Source: Oenococcus sp. UCMA 16435 (GTDB lineage Bacteria; Bacillota; Bacilli; Lactobacillales; Lactobacillaceae). Taken from it: 64,000 nucleotides of DNA. The position numbers and the translations under genes are program-made. Each line of letters begins with the position of its first letter. Positions within the stretch are counted from its first letter, which is position 1. The notes under the pieces are model-generated. The model saw nothing but the letters and a program-made list of their open reading frames with translations. It was not told the DNA's origin and did no database searches. Where the stretch lies: NCBI GenBank assembly GCA_004010835.2, contig CP030868.2, positions 1,922,001 through 1,986,000 of the forward strand, read 5' to 3'. Positions 51,061 to 61,079 of this stretch are shown in pieces.

Positions 51061-52440
51061 ATGACTAAAAAAACAATCGGCTTCCTGAGCGGAGTCGTAG
51101 TGTTTGTAATCATTGATTTAATTCCATTTAGCGGTTTGTCTACAACTGGTAGACTTGACTTGGCATTAACTTTGATGACTGTCGTTTGGTGGGCAACACA
51201 AATCGCTCAACCAGCTTTTGTTGGTGGAATTTATCTAATGCTCTTGATAATTTTTCAGGTAGCCACTCCTGTTCAAGTATTCTCAGATGCTTGGACAGGA
51301 TCAATTATGTGGTTGGTTATCGGAGCTTATTTGATTGCGGGAGCTGTAAAAGATTCCGGTTTGGGAGAACGGATTGCTTATGCCTTCATTGTGCGCTTTG
51401 TTCGTTCTTGGAATGGAATTATTATTTCAATTTTTGTATTGACATTCATTTTGTCGCTTTTAATTCCACATCCTTGGCCACGTGCATTTTTGATCATGTC
51501 TGTTATAGACGTTGTTGCCTCAAGTGCAGATATGGCTAAAGAGGATCGAGCCAAATTAGGATTGACGGTTTTCGCTGCTTCTTGTCCTTTATCAGGAGTG
51601 TTTCTAACAGGTGATACGTCATTGAACCCACTGGCGGTGGCGGATTCTGGTGTAAAAGTTAGTTTTATGTCTTACTTCTATTACATGAGTGTTCCAATGA
51701 TTATAGCGGCTATTATCACTATGCTGTTAATCATGCTTTTGTTCCGTCCAACCAAAAAGGTATCAATTGATGTTAATGCTTTAAAGTTGAAGCAAAAAGA
51801 ACTTGGTGCTTTTTCCGAGAAAGAAACTCGTACTCTAATTTGGTTAGTAATCGCGATTGCTTTGTGGCTGACTAGTGGAATAACCGGGATTGATGTTGGC
51901 TGGTTGACACTGGTTATAGCATTGTTAATGAGCCTTCCATTAGTTGGCGAGGTATTAACGGCCAAATCATGGAGTGGCGTACCCGTTAATGTATTGATAT
52001 TCTTAACGTCGGCAATTACGATCGGTGTTGTTGGTAAAGTCACTGGAATGAATAGTTGGATTGCTAAGACGATCTTGCCATCTTCATTGCCACAAAATCT
52101 TTACCTGTTAGCAATCATAATCACGATTGGCGCAATGGTTATTCATATGTTTATGGGTTCCGTCATTGCAGTTATGGGAGTTACAATTCCAGCCTTCTTG
52201 GCAGCTACTTCTCACATGGGTGTTAGCCCGTTGGCGATTTCGCTGTTGGTATTTTCTGTAGTAAATCTTCACTATATTCTGCCGTTTCATAATATGGCAA
52301 TATTAGTTGGAAGCGATCCGGATACCGGTGGAGGATATAACCAAAAACAGGTTATGCGCTTGGGCATACCATTAACGATTGTGATGTTTATTGTCGCAGT
52401 TGTTGAAATTTTTTGGTGGAAATTAATAGGCTTTATATAA
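51061..52440 (+). CDS. SLC13/DASS-type anion permease, probable gallate-class transporter
   Basis: This is an ArsB/NhaD-superfamily anion symporter of 459 residues with about 11-12 helices. It contains repeated re-entrant-loop-like motifs, such as LSLLIPHPWPRAFLIMSVI and CPLSGVFLTGDTSLNPLAVA in the first half and VLIFLTSAITIGVVGKVTGM and PFHNMAILVGSDPDTGGG in the second. Its place behind lpdCBD suggests uptake of gallate or another hydroxybenzoate, like GacP of L. plantarum (inference). A weak stem-loop in the 119-base gap does not look like a terminator, so it may be cotranscribed. A strong terminator follows. Confidence 0.85.
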   Translation: MTKKTIGFLSGVVVFVIIDLIPFSGLSTTGRLDLALTLMTVVWWATQIAQPAFVGGIYLMLLIIFQVATPVQVFSDAWTGSIMWLVIGAYLIAGAVKDSGLGERIAYAFIVRFVRSWNGIIISIFVLTFILSLLIPHPWPRAFLIMSVIDVVASSADMAKEDRAKLGLTVFAASCPLSGVFLTGDTSLNPLAVADSGVKVSFMSYFYYMSVPMIIAAIITMLLIMLLFRPTKKVSIDVNALKLKQKELGAFSEKETRTLIWLVIAIALWLTSGITGIDVGWLTLVIALLMSLPLVGEVLTAKSWSGVPVNVLIFLTSAITIGVVGKVTGMNSWIAKTILPSSLPQNLYLLAIIITIGAMVIHMFMGSVIAVMGVTIPAFLAATSHMGVSPLAISLLVFSVVNLHYILPFHNMAILVGSDPDTGGGYNQKQVMRLGIPLTIVMFIVAVVEIFWWKLIGFI

Positions 52441-52459
52441 TTAAAAATTAATATTTATA

Positions 52460-52490
52460 AAACTGTCTAAGTTAACTTAGACAGTTTTTT
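52460..52490 (+). terminator. terminator of the lpd cluster
   Basis: A perfect 14-bp inverted repeat with almost no loop (AAACTGTCTAAGTT with its complement), followed by T. Confidence 0.88.
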
Positions 52491-52600
52491 ATTAGATGAT
52501 ATTTAAATTAGAGAAAGGACGAGAAGGATAAAGTTTTTTTAGTAATTTAATCATCAAAGTTAAATCACGTTTTATAAAAAGTAATTGTAAAATTAGCAAT

Positions 52601-52626
52601 AAAAAAGCCTCAATGATTAATTGAGG
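52601..52626 (-). terminator. terminator of the UspA gene
   Basis: CCTCAAT and ATTGAGG form the stem; the A run 52601-52606 gives a T run on the minus strand. Confidence 0.8.
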
Positions 52627-52637
52627 TCGTAATTTCT

Positions 52638-53066
52638 TTATTTAACAACGAGAACATCACAAGCTGAGTTTCTAATTACATAACTAGTATGAGATCCAAC
52701 GACTAGTTTTTCGACTGTATTTAAACCGGTATTACCAACAACAATTAGGTCAATGCCATGTTCTTTTGGATACTCGTTTGCTAAAACTAATTTAATATTC
52801 CCAACTAAGGCTTCACCTGTAACTTTTAAACCAGCTTTTTTTGCATCATCAACATAAGGAACCAACTTATCTTTAATCTGCTGATATTGGTCACGATAGA
52901 AATCCTCACTAACGCCAAAAGAAGAATCCATTCCTCTATCTCGATTGACAATCCAAACCAGATAAAGATTGGCTGCAAGTGCATCCGCTAAACTGCAGGC
53001 TACTTTAAAGGCATTATTGGCTTGGGAAGAACCATCCAATCCAACCAAAATATTTTTATAAACCAT
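52638..53066 (-). CDS. universal stress protein (UspA family)
   Basis: The sequence MVYKNILVGLDGSSQANNAFKVACSLADAL at the N-terminus and the C-terminal nucleotide-binding pattern LIVVGNTGLNTVEKLVVGSHTSYVIRNSACDVLVV identify an ATP-binding type UspA. At 142 residues it is normal. It lies one base after the APC permease gene and is therefore cotranscribed with it, suggesting stress-linked expression of the transporter. Confidence 0.93.
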   Translation of the reverse strand: MVYKNILVGLDGSSQANNAFKVACSLADALAANLYLVWIVNRDRGMDSSFGVSEDFYRDQYQQIKDKLVPYVDDAKKAGLKVTGEALVGNIKLVLANEYPKEHGIDLIVVGNTGLNTVEKLVVGSHTSYVIRNSACDVLVVK

Positions 53067-53067
53067 A

Positions 53068-54504
53068 TTATTCAGCTCCTTTATTTTGTGGCTTAAAAGA
53101 GTTTAGTTTGGAATGTTTTTTTGCATAGGTAAAATAAAGAACCATGCCAATGGCGAACCATACAACGAACCTAACCCAAGTTTCCCAGTTTAAGCCAGCA
53201 ACCAAAACCAAACAGAAAATAATTGCGATGATCGGAGTATAAGGAACGCCGGGTGCTCTGAAGCCACGATGAAGTTCAGGGTGCGAATGACGCATCCAAA
53301 GAACACCAGCTGAAACTAGGATAAAGGCAGTTAATGTTCCGATATTAACTAGTTCGGCTAGAATATTCAAGTTTATCAGACCACCAGCAATCGCTGTGAT
53401 GATGCCAAAGAACCAAGTACCCTTAAAAGGAGTTTGGTATTTCGGATTAACATCTCCGAAAAATTTCGGAAACAAACCATCACGCGACATTGAATAACTA
53501 ATCCGAGATTGTCCGTAAAGTTGAACCAAGATAACAGTTGTCATACCTAAGATAGCGCCAATACTGACGATGATTGATAACCAGGTTTGACCAGTTGAAT
53601 GAAGAACCGCCAAGACGGGAGCATTCAAATATTTTGCAAAAACAGTAAACTTAACAACGCCAGTCATAATCAAAGTCATGATGATATACAGAACCGTTGA
53701 GATAAACAAGGACAACAAGATTCCACGAGGTAGAGTCTTGCTCGGGTTGATTGTTTCTTCGGCGCTGGATGAAACAGAATCAAAACCAATAAATGAGAAA
53801 AATACAATCGAAGCTGCGGGAATAATTCCAGCTGCTTCACCATTATGGAAAGAATACAAGCCATAAGGAGAAAAAGGCTGCCAATTATGTGGCTTAATGA
53901 ACCAAATTGTGCAGACGATAAAGAGCAAAATGATAGCTAACTTGACAATAACCATTGTGTCGTTTACTCTTTTTGTTTGCGTAATACCAATTGAAATAAT
54001 CCAAGTAATCAATAAAACAATTAAAAATGCTGGTAAATTAAAGTAGCTTGTGACGCCGGCCGTAGTTCCGGCCGCAGCCGTCAGAACGGTCGGAAGATGA
54101 ATTCCTAAATTACCAAGCAAATTAGCAAAATATCCCGACCAGCCAACTGAGACAGTTGCGGCACCTAACGCATATTCCAAAATTAAATCCCAACCGATAA
54201 TAAAAGCAATAATCTCACCAAAAGCAATGTAAGAGTATGTATAAGCTGAGCCGGCCACTGGCGCCATTGAAGCAAATTCAGCGTAACAAAGACCGGCAAA
54301 ACCACAGCAGATGGCTGCAACCAGAAACGATACCGATATCGCCGGTCCGGCAGTTAGAGCTCCTTTTCCGGTTAAAACAAAGATTCCGGTACCAATAATT
54401 GCTCCGATACCAAGGAAAGTTAAATCCCACGTTCGCAAAGTCCTTTTTAGAGGCGTCGAGTGTTTGAGAATCTCACTGACGTCTTTTTTTCTAAAGACAT
54501 CCAT
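53068..54504 (-). CDS. APC-family amino acid permease (cationic amino acid transporter type)
   Basis: The 478-residue, twelve-helix transporter has the APC N-terminal signature [22 protein letters not shown], then [43 protein letters not shown] and [28 protein letters not shown]. This pattern is typical of YfnA/CAT-type carriers. The substrate cannot be set from sequence alone. It is followed by a uspA gene in the same operon. Upstream DNA (54505-54720) is very AT-rich and shows no clear element. Confidence 0.9.
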   Translation of the reverse strand: MDVFRKKDVSEILKHSTPLKRTLRTWDLTFLGIGAIIGTGIFVLTGKGALTAGPAISVSFLVAAICCGFAGLCYAEFASMAPVAGSAYTYSYIAFGEIIAFIIGWDLILEYALGAATVSVGWSGYFANLLGNLGIHLPTVLTAAAGTTAGVTSYFNLPAFLIVLLITWIISIGITQTKRVNDTMVIVKLAIILLFIVCTIWFIKPHNWQPFSPYGLYSFHNGEAAGIIPAASIVFFSFIGFDSVSSSAEETINPSKTLPRGILLSLFISTVLYIIMTLIMTGVVKFTVFAKYLNAPVLAVLHSTGQTWLSIIVSIGAILGMTTVILVQLYGQSRISYSMSRDGLFPKFFGDVNPKYQTPFKGTWFFGIITAIAGGLINLNILAELVNIGTLTAFILVSAGVLWMRHSHPELHRGFRAPGVPYTPIIAIIFCLVLVAGLNWETWVRFVVWFAIGMVLYFTYAKKHSKLNSFKPQNKGAE

Positions 54505-54760
54505 TCAAATTACCTTCTTTCATAAAATTTAATGAACATTCTATTACTAAATGTCGCGTATAGCTAGAACAAAATTGAAAAAAATTTATAAAATTGTCCT
54601 AATTAGGGTTAAATCACGAACATTAATCAATAAAAATACGTTTTTATCGCTTTTTTTTAAATAAAAACATCAATAAAAAATGTTGAAATTTTTTTGATCA
54701 TTTTTTTGTTTTTGAAAAATCGTTAACTTAAAAAAGAAATCACCGTGATATACACCGTGG

Positions 54761-54766
54761 TATAGT
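54761..54766 (+). promoter_or_regulatory. extended -10 promoter of alaS
   Basis: TGG precedes TATAGT, an extended -10. A direct repeat CACCGTG occurs twice just upstream (54741-54747 and 54753-54759). No clear -35 is seen. It lies directly before the T-box leader. Confidence 0.55.
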
Positions 54767-54775
54767 TGAATAGAA

Positions 54776-54935
54776 AACGGATATGTTTTGAGAATGTTTT
54801 TCAGAGAGGGGCCGGTTGATGCGAGGACCTAATTCTTAATCGAAATGCTCCCGTTTATTAATTAATTTAAAAAAAGAGACACAAACATTGTGTGAAGCTC
54901 GGTGGTACCGCGATTTTTCGCCCGGGCATTAAACA
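54776..54935 (+). promoter_or_regulatory. T-box riboswitch (alanine)
   Basis: The conserved T-box core GGTGGTACCGCG lies at 54901-54912 within AGCTC-GGTGGTACCGCG. A Stem I-like region begins near AACGG (54776) and closes at CCCGTTT, with the AG-bulge AGAGAGGGG and a GCT triplet (54846-54848) as probable specifier, in line with alaS downstream. The alternative terminator pairs GCTCGG with CCGGGC, enclosing GCGA/TCGC; the T run is some bases further on. Uncharged tRNA-Ala should stabilise the antiterminator. Confidence 0.88.
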
Positions 54936-54961
54936 TGATGTTTTTTATTATTTGAGGTAAA

Positions 54962-57619
54962 ATGAAAAAACTTAATTCAACACAAATTCGTCAGATGTTT
55001 CTTGATTTTTTTCAATCCAAAGGGCATAAAATCGAACCAAGCCAATCGCTAATCCCTCAGGACGATCCAAGTCTTTTGTGGATTAATTCTGGTGTTGCCA
55101 CTTTAAAAAAATACTTTGACGGCTCAGTAATACCGGAAAATCCTCGGATTACTAATGCACAAAAATCAATTCGTACAAATGATATTGAAAATGTTGGCCA
55201 CACAGCTCGACACCATACTTTCTTTGAAATGCTTGGTAATTTTTCAGTTGGCGATTATTTTAAAAAAGAGATAATTCCCTGGGCTTGGGAATTATTAACA
55301 AGCCCAAAATGGTATGGAATTGAAGCAGAAAAACTTTTTATAACTTATTATCCTCGTGATACCGAAACTAAAGAACTTTGGGAATCCCAACCGGGATTTT
55401 TGATCGGTCATACGATTCCTCAAGCTGATAATTTTTGGGATATCGGCGAGGGGCCATCCGGTCCTGACACAGAAGTTTTTTTTGATCGTGGGTCTAAATT
55501 CCAAAATTTGTCCGATGACGATCCGGAAATGTATCCCGGCGGTGAAAACGAACGGTACCTTGAAATTTGGAATATTGTTTTTTCTCAATTTAATCATTTA
55601 CCCGGTTTGACAGACAATTCCAAGTATCCTGAATTGCCACACAAAAATATCGATACTGGAATGGGACTTGAACGAGTTGTTTCGATCTTTGAAAATGCTC
55701 CGACTAATTTTGAAACGGATCTTTTTTTGCCGATTATACGTAAAGTTGAACAGTTATCTGGGAGAGAATATGGGAAAAACCAAGATGAAGATGTCAGTTT
55801 TAAGGTAATTGCTGACCATATCCGTGCAGTAACTTTTGCTATTTCCGATGGTGCTTTGCCGGGAAATACCGGTCGTGGTTACGTCATTCGTCGTTTGCTG
55901 CGGCGAGCTGTCATGCATGGACGCAAATTAGGAATTGAAAAACCGTTTTTAACTCAGCTGGTACCGATTGTCGGGGAAATAATGAAATCCTATTATCCAG
56001 AAATTCTCGAGAATAAGGATAAAATTATTCCAGTAATTCAAAATGAGGAAGAGCGATTCAACAAAACCCTAACTGCTGGTTTGAATTTACTTGATAATCT
56101 GATCGAAAAAGCTCGTAAAGATAAAAAGCTTCAGATTTCCGGGAAAGATGCTTTTAAACTTTTCGACACTTATGGTTTTCCGCTTGAATTAACCGAAGAA
56201 CAGGCTGCTGACGCTGGTTTGACTGTTGATACGACTTCTTTTGATAAAGAAATGAAGGATCAACAAAAAAGAGCCCGGGCAGCTCAAGGGAAATTAAAAA
56301 CTTTCGGTCTTCAGGATGAGGTTTTGATGAATTTAAAAGTTCCATCGACCTATGTTGGCTGGAGCCAAACAAGTGTTGATGACGCAAAAATAGTGGCTAT
56401 TATAGTGAATGATCAGCAAATTAATACAGCTAGGGCCGGTCAGAAAGCTCTTCTGGTTTTTGATGAAACACCGTTTTATGCTGAGATGGGTGGCCAAGTA
56501 GCTGACCAAGGAACTGTACAGGCTGAAGATGGAAAAGTACTTGCGCAGGTGATTGATGTTCAAAACGCTCCTAATCAGCAACATATTCATACAGTTAATG
56601 CATTTTCCAATCTTCAAGTTGGCCAAAAAGTAAATCTTCGTCTTGATATGCATCGGCACGTTGCTGTCTCGAAGAATCATACGGCGACGCATTTGTTGGA
56701 TCAAGCTTTGCGCAATATTATTGCTGGCGATATTCACCAGGCCGGGTCCTTGGTTGAACCCGATTATTTGCGTTTTGATTTTACACATCAAGGACCGGTT
56801 TCTGCAGAAACTTTAGATCGAATTGAGGATCAAGTCAATCAAGAAATAGCAGCTGCCCTACCGATTTCTTGGATTGAAACCGACATTGAATCGGCCAAAA
56901 AGCTTGGTGCAGTGGCTGTCTTTGGAGAAAAGTACGGAAAAAAAGTTCGAGTAGTTTCGATTGGTGATTTTAACAAAGAGTTTGATGGCGGCACGCATGC
57001 CAAGAATACAAGCGAACTTGGTTTATTTAAAATTGTTAGCGAATCCGGTATTGGGGCCGGAACGCGTAGAATTGAGGCTGTTACTGGGCAGGCGGCATTT
57101 AAATTATTGAAGACCCATGAACAATTGCTCAAAAAAGCGGCTGGGTTCTTAAATGCCCAAAAATTAGCCGATGTACCCGATAAAATTGTTGATTTACAAA
57201 ATAATTTTAAGGAATCACAGAAGCAGATAGAATCTTTATCAGCCAAAGCAGCAAATGTGGCTGCCAATAAAATTTTTGAAAAACCTCTTAAAGCTGGTAA
57301 GTACAGTTATATAACTGCTGAAATTGCCAATCAGACAATTGACGGATTACGAAAAATTATCGATGATTGGCGGCAAAAGGCCATTTCTGATTTAATAATC
57401 ATTGCTACAAATGACAATGGCAAGGCCATACTGGTTGCTGCTTCTGCAAAACCAAATGAGGTTAAGGCTGGTAACCTTATCAAGGCAATTTCCTCTAAAA
57501 TTCAAGGCGGTGGTGGCGGACGACCAGACTTTGCCCAAGCTGGTGGCAAAAATCCGGCTGGAATTGCTGATGCTTTGTCGAGTGTTTCTGAATACTTGGA
57601 AAGTCTTGATCCACGATAG
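54962..57619 (+). CDS. alaS: alanine-tRNA ligase
   Basis: This is a full-length AlaRS (885 aa). The class II catalytic core is at about 1-450 ([30 protein letters not shown] [36 protein letters not shown]). The editing domain has HTATH (573-577), and a C-Ala domain ends in [15 protein letters not shown]. In the editing zinc site the usual CxGTH cysteine is Asp675 ([14 protein letters not shown]); His679 is kept. GAGG precedes the ATG, and a T-box controls it. ireB follows after 15 bases. Confidence 0.97.
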   Translation: MKKLNSTQIRQMFLDFFQSKGHKIEPSQSLIPQDDPSLLWINSGVATLKKYFDGSVIPENPRITNAQKSIRTNDIENVGHTARHHTFFEMLGNFSVGDYFKKEIIPWAWELLTSPKWYGIEAEKLFITYYPRDTETKELWESQPGFLIGHTIPQADNFWDIGEGPSGPDTEVFFDRGSKFQNLSDDDPEMYPGGENERYLEIWNIVFSQFNHLPGLTDNSKYPELPHKNIDTGMGLERVVSIFENAPTNFETDLFLPIIRKVEQLSGREYGKNQDEDVSFKVIADHIRAVTFAISDGALPGNTGRGYVIRRLLRRAVMHGRKLGIEKPFLTQLVPIVGEIMKSYYPEILENKDKIIPVIQNEEERFNKTLTAGLNLLDNLIEKARKDKKLQISGKDAFKLFDTYGFPLELTEEQAADAGLTVDTTSFDKEMKDQQKRARAAQGKLKTFGLQDEVLMNLKVPSTYVGWSQTSVDDAKIVAIIVNDQQINTARAGQKALLVFDETPFYAEMGGQVADQGTVQAEDGKVLAQVIDVQNAPNQQHIHTVNAFSNLQVGQKVNLRLDMHRHVAVSKNHTATHLLDQALRNIIAGDIHQAGSLVEPDYLRFDFTHQGPVSAETLDRIEDQVNQEIAAALPISWIETDIESAKKLGAVAVFGEKYGKKVRVVSIGDFNKEFDGGTHAKNTSELGLFKIVSESGIGAGTRRIEAVTGQAAFKLLKTHEQLLKKAAGFLNAQKLADVPDKIVDLQNNFKESQKQIESLSAKAANVAANKIFEKPLKAGKYSYITAEIANQTIDGLRKIIDDWRQKAISDLIIIATNDNGKAILVAASAKPNEVKAGNLIKAISSKIQGGGGGRPDFAQAGGKNPAGIADALSSVSEYLESLDPR

Positions 57620-57634
57620 GGTAGAATATAGGGG

Positions 57635-57907
57635 ATGGCAGAATTTGAAGATACAACTGTATTTAATTTCGGCTCGCAAAAACCGGAAAATGTTCGTTCG
57701 ATGCTCAAACTGGTATACGAAGCTTTGGAGGAAAAAGGTTATAATCCGATTAATCAAATTGTTGGTTATTTGATTTCTGGCGATCCGGCTTACATCCCGC
57801 GCCTTAACGATGCACGCAATTTAATTCGTCGTTTTGAACGTGATGAAATCGTTGAAGAACTAGTCAAGGATTATCTTTCGGATCATAAAACGGATGAAAA
57901 TAAATGA
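57635..57907 (+). CDS. ireB: IreB-family regulatory protein (UPF0297)
   Basis: The 90-residue product contains [69 protein letters not shown], the near-invariant UPF0297/IreB sequence. In Enterococcus, IreB is a substrate of the IreK/IreP Ser/Thr kinase-phosphatase pair controlling cephalosporin tolerance. The position between alaS and ruvX is conserved in Firmicutes. It overlaps ruvX by 4 bases. Confidence 0.95.
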   Translation: MAEFEDTTVFNFGSQKPENVRSMLKLVYEALEEKGYNPINQIVGYLISGDPAYIPRLNDARNLIRRFERDEIVEELVKDYLSDHKTDENK

Positions 57908-58338
57908 GATTGTTAGGCTTGGATGTCGGTTCAAAAACCGTTGGAGTAGCTCAGTCGGATCCATTAGGTTGGACGGCCAGTTCAATCGAGATTATTCGCA
58001 TTAATGAAGAGCAAGGTGAATTCGGTCTAGACCGAATTGGGGAAATTATTTCTGAAAAAAAAGTAACCGGAATTGTTGTTGGCTTACCAAAAAATATGAA
58101 TAATACAGAAGGTCCGCGAGTCGAGGCTTCTCGGAATTATGGACAAATGGTATTTGAACGTTTTGGTCTTCCAGTCGATTATCAAGATGAACGTTTAACT
58201 AGCGTCGAAGCCAACCGAATGCTGATCGAAGAGGCAGATTTATCACGCGCAAAGAGAAGAAAAGTGATTGATAGCCTGGCGGCTCAATTGATATTACAAA
58301 ACTACCTCGATAAAAAAGGGAGGCTGACAAATGGCTGA
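57904..58338 (+). CDS. ruvX: Holliday junction resolvase-like RuvX (YqgF)
   Basis: The RNase H-like fold shows [28 protein letters not shown], then [38 protein letters not shown] and [17 protein letters not shown]. It is proposed to process pre-16S rRNA 5' ends and to resolve DNA junctions. Its 144 residues are normal. It overlaps ireB at the start and the DUF1292 gene by 8 bases at the end. Confidence 0.95.
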   Translation: MRLLGLDVGSKTVGVAQSDPLGWTASSIEIIRINEEQGEFGLDRIGEIISEKKVTGIVVGLPKNMNNTEGPRVEASRNYGQMVFERFGLPVDYQDERLTSVEANRMLIEEADLSRAKRRKVIDSLAAQLILQNYLDKKGRLTNG

Positions 58339-58675
58339 CAAAAATCAACAAGATAATGAAAAATATGTAACTTTAACAGATGAAAAGGGCAATGAATCCT
58401 TATACGAGATTTTATTTACTTTTCATTCCGACGAATATAAAAAGGATTATATTTTGTTTACCCCAGCCGGTAGCGATCGGGTCTCTGTTGAAAATCCGGA
58501 CCAGGAAGTCGAGATTCAGGCTTTTAGTTTCGACCCAACTACAGGAGATTCAGAAACTGATTCCGATCTTTATCCAATTGAAGATGATAACGAGTGGAAT
58601 ATGGTTTCGGAAGTTTTGAATACTTTTGTTGAAGATGATTCACTAAGAACTGACGATAAAAACGACGAAGATTGA
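58331..58675 (+). CDS. DUF1292 (YrzB-like) protein
   Basis: This acidic protein of 114 residues has the DUF1292 layout: [35 protein letters not shown], followed by [12 protein letters not shown] and a [14 protein letters not shown] end. The function is unknown; the ireB-ruvX-yrzB trio is conserved in Firmicutes. GGGAGG lies 8 bases before the ATG, within the ruvX end. Confidence 0.93.
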   Translation: MADKNQQDNEKYVTLTDEKGNESLYEILFTFHSDEYKKDYILFTPAGSDRVSVENPDQEVEIQAFSFDPTTGDSETDSDLYPIEDDNEWNMVSEVLNTFVEDDSLRTDDKNDED

Positions 58676-58682
58676 TTATTTT

Positions 58683-59162
58683 TTAGTCTTCATCGAGACC
58701 CTTAGTATATAAAACATTGAAACTTGAATAAAAATTGGTAATTAAGTTCATAAGCAGCTGAGAATTGGTAAAGTGCTGGTAGGAAATTGCATCTTCGAAC
58801 TCTGCCTTTAAGACATAACGATGGAGATCTTTGTTTTCTTGCAGCCAAACAACTCCTGAAGCACCATATTGACTCAATTTGTTTCGATTTAAAGTTAAGG
58901 TTTTTTCGGCGATTTCTGCTTGTTTGTCTTCGCCAACGAAATAATAGAACGCGATCAACTGCGCATCTTGGCTGATACTGGTAATTTCACGCTTAACGTT
59001 TAATTGAATTGCTTCGGAACTGCCCCTTAATAGTTCTTGAGAAAGAATGCCGAATTGTGATTGACCAGGTTTTGAAATTAGCTGCAAGTTAATTTTTTCG
59101 TTTTTGTCGGATAATTTCAAAAGATAATCTTTGCTTCCTAAAGTCAAATATAGTTTATTCAT
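58683..59162 (-). CDS. unknown 159-residue protein
   Basis: I do not recognise this family. No signal peptide or membrane helix is visible. The N-terminal half is strand-rich (KLYLTLGSKDYLLKLSDKNEKINLQLIS); the C-terminal part looks helical (YQHFTNSQLLMNLITNFYSSFNVLY). Codon use resembles the neighbouring housekeeping genes. The ATG has no clear ribosome binding site. It lies between the ruvX operon and mecA, transcribed opposite to both. Confidence 0.6.
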   Translation of the reverse strand: MNKLYLTLGSKDYLLKLSDKNEKINLQLISKPGQSQFGILSQELLRGSSEAIQLNVKREITSISQDAQLIAFYYFVGEDKQAEIAEKTLTLNRNKLSQYGASGVVWLQENKDLHRYVLKAEFEDAISYQHFTNSQLLMNLITNFYSSFNVLYTKGLDED

Positions 59163-59216
59163 AATTAAATTTTAACGCTATAATTCGCGGTTAAACGGAT
59201 TGATATAATAGAGATA

Positions 59217-59942
59217 ATGAAATTAGAAAAAATTGATGCGAATACGTTACATATCATGCTGACTAAGGCCGATCTTGATGATCGTCATGTCTCGATGATG
59301 GATTTAATGTCTGATCGTAGTGAAGTCGAAAGTTTTTTCTATTCAATTTTGGACGAAGCGGATGCTGATCATTCTTTTAGTAACGACGATCAGGTGACTT
59401 TCCAGATTTTACCGACTGGGCAGCATGGGGTTGAACTTTTTATTTCAAAAATTGTCGATGATCCAAATGTTTCGGTTGACGAGAGCGGAAAGACTGTTTT
59501 CTCGTTGAAAAGTGAGCAGGTCGATCCAACAATTGCCAAATTGCTACGGGGTTATGATGATCCTGCCCATTCGAAAAAGACAACTGTTTCGAATAAAGGC
59601 AAGCATGTTTTGCAAGCAAAGAGAAAACATCCACGCGGTGTTTTAAACAGTTGGTATCTATTCACTGATTTTGACGAGTTTTTAACAGTCGTTGATCAGA
59701 TCGATTCTCGACAGCTTGTCTCTGATCTTTATGAGATTCAAACGGCCGACAAAAGTTCCAATGTGCATCGCGCTTTTCTGCTTCATCTTCTTTCAAGAAC
59801 AAAAAAAGCTGAAGCGATTCAATTACTAATGAGTGATTTTGGTTTACGTGTTGATGGCAGTCAAATTGAAGCAAGTGATTTGAAAAAACCGATTTTTTTG
59901 AATAGCGCACTCGAATTATCAAAAAAATTTTTTAAAAATTAA
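59217..59942 (+). CDS. mecA: adaptor protein MecA
   Basis: MecA delivers substrates such as ComK to ClpCP protease. The N-terminal part MKLEKIDANTLHIMLTKADLDDRHVSMMDLM and the C-terminal part with YLFTDFDEFLTVVDQ-like LFTDFDEFLTVVDQID and a LLMSDFGLRV end fit the family, with a variable linker of basic residues between. The length of 241 aa is normal. A TATAAT (59204-59209) lies only 7 bases before the ATG and no Shine-Dalgarno sequence is seen, so the message may be nearly leaderless. coiA follows after 24 bases. Confidence 0.93.
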   Translation: MKLEKIDANTLHIMLTKADLDDRHVSMMDLMSDRSEVESFFYSILDEADADHSFSNDDQVTFQILPTGQHGVELFISKIVDDPNVSVDESGKTVFSLKSEQVDPTIAKLLRGYDDPAHSKKTTVSNKGKHVLQAKRKHPRGVLNSWYLFTDFDEFLTVVDQIDSRQLVSDLYEIQTADKSSNVHRAFLLHLLSRTKKAEAIQLLMSDFGLRVDGSQIEASDLKKPIFLNSALELSKKFFKN

Positions 59943-59966
59943 TTTTTTACGTAATAAGTATTAGAT

Positions 59967-61055
59967 ATGCTTATTGCCAAAGATCGCCATAATGTATTAA
60001 TTGAAGCTGATCACGCGAAACGCGATGAGTTTTTTTATTGTCCTTTTTGTAAAAAAAGATTGTTTCTGCGCCGTGGAGAAATTAAAATTCCTTATTTCGC
60101 TCATTCGGTTAATAATAATTGCAGTAGTTTTTCGGAAAATGAAAGCGAAATTCATTTACTGGCAAAGAAAAAAATAAAGGAAGCTGCTGAAAGCGTGGGT
60201 TACCAAGCTGAGTTGGAAAAAGTTTTACCATCTATTTCTCAAAGAGCTGATTTAATAATTAGCGATTCAAGTGGAAAGAGAGTGGCAATCGAGTTTCAGC
60301 AAAGCCCAATTAGCATTTCGCATCTAAGAGAAAGAAATCAAGGATATATGATAATCGGTTTACCAGTTATTTGGATTTTGGGACCAAATTATTCTTTTGC
60401 GAATCCAAGTCAGAGAACTATTTTTAAATTCGCTGATCAAGCGACAAAAGTGTATTATTGGGACCAATTCAATGAACAGATTAGAATTTTTACCGGCTTT
60501 TCCAAAATTGACCACGCAAAATTTAAATCAATAGTTTATAAAATTTCATTGAATAGTTTTATTGATAATATTTTTTTGAAGAAACCCTTGAATAAGCGAT
60601 TGAAAAATATCTCGACTGATAAAAAAGACTTGTATAAACAAGCTGATTTTTTACAAAAAAATTTGATTTTAAAGCGTCTTCCGAGTGAAACTTGTAGACT
60701 TGCTTATAAGTATCGACACATTAACGTTGCTTGTGGTCCTTGGATAATTCATCGGGGCAGCCAAGCTGGTTTGAAAACGACAAATTGGCAATGGCGTTTG
60801 GAAATTATTTTGGAATTAGAGCGGATTGGCCAAGGCAATCTTTATTCAATCAACTGTTTGTTAAAAAAATTTACTTCCAACAAATATTTTTATGAAAGAT
60901 CGGTTAAAAACCAATTTGCAAGAAACGCTTTTCTAAAAATATTGCAAGAACTTAGTCAGGAAAAAATTATTGATCTTAAAATTTCCTATGTTTTTGTAAA
61001 AAAAATGCCGATCTGGTTTGAGAATTATCAACAGAAGCTGGCATTCTTGCGGTAA
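59967..61055 (+). CDS. coiA: competence protein CoiA
   Basis: A zinc-ribbon-like start (FFYCPFCKKRLFLRRGEIKIPYFAHSVNNNC) is followed by a PD-(D/E)xK nuclease-like core (SEIHLLAKKKIKEAAE..., RADLIISDSSGKRVAIEFQQSPIS). CoiA takes part in DNA recombination during transformation in streptococci. The 362-residue length is typical and the frame is intact. The order mecA-coiA-pepF is standard in lactic acid bacteria. Confidence 0.93.
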   Translation: MLIAKDRHNVLIEADHAKRDEFFYCPFCKKRLFLRRGEIKIPYFAHSVNNNCSSFSENESEIHLLAKKKIKEAAESVGYQAELEKVLPSISQRADLIISDSSGKRVAIEFQQSPISISHLRERNQGYMIIGLPVIWILGPNYSFANPSQRTIFKFADQATKVYYWDQFNEQIRIFTGFSKIDHAKFKSIVYKISLNSFIDNIFLKKPLNKRLKNISTDKKDLYKQADFLQKNLILKRLPSETCRLAYKYRHINVACGPWIIHRGSQAGLKTTNWQWRLEIILELERIGQGNLYSINCLLKKFTSNKYFYERSVKNQFARNAFLKILQELSQEKIIDLKISYVFVKKMPIWFENYQQKLAFLR

Positions 61056-61079
61056 AATAGTTTCATTTATGGAGGGTCT

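Noticed and set aside
56154..57757. Several minus-strand ORFs inside alaS
   Set aside because: Antisense shadows of a clear full-length alaS; no start signals or motifs.
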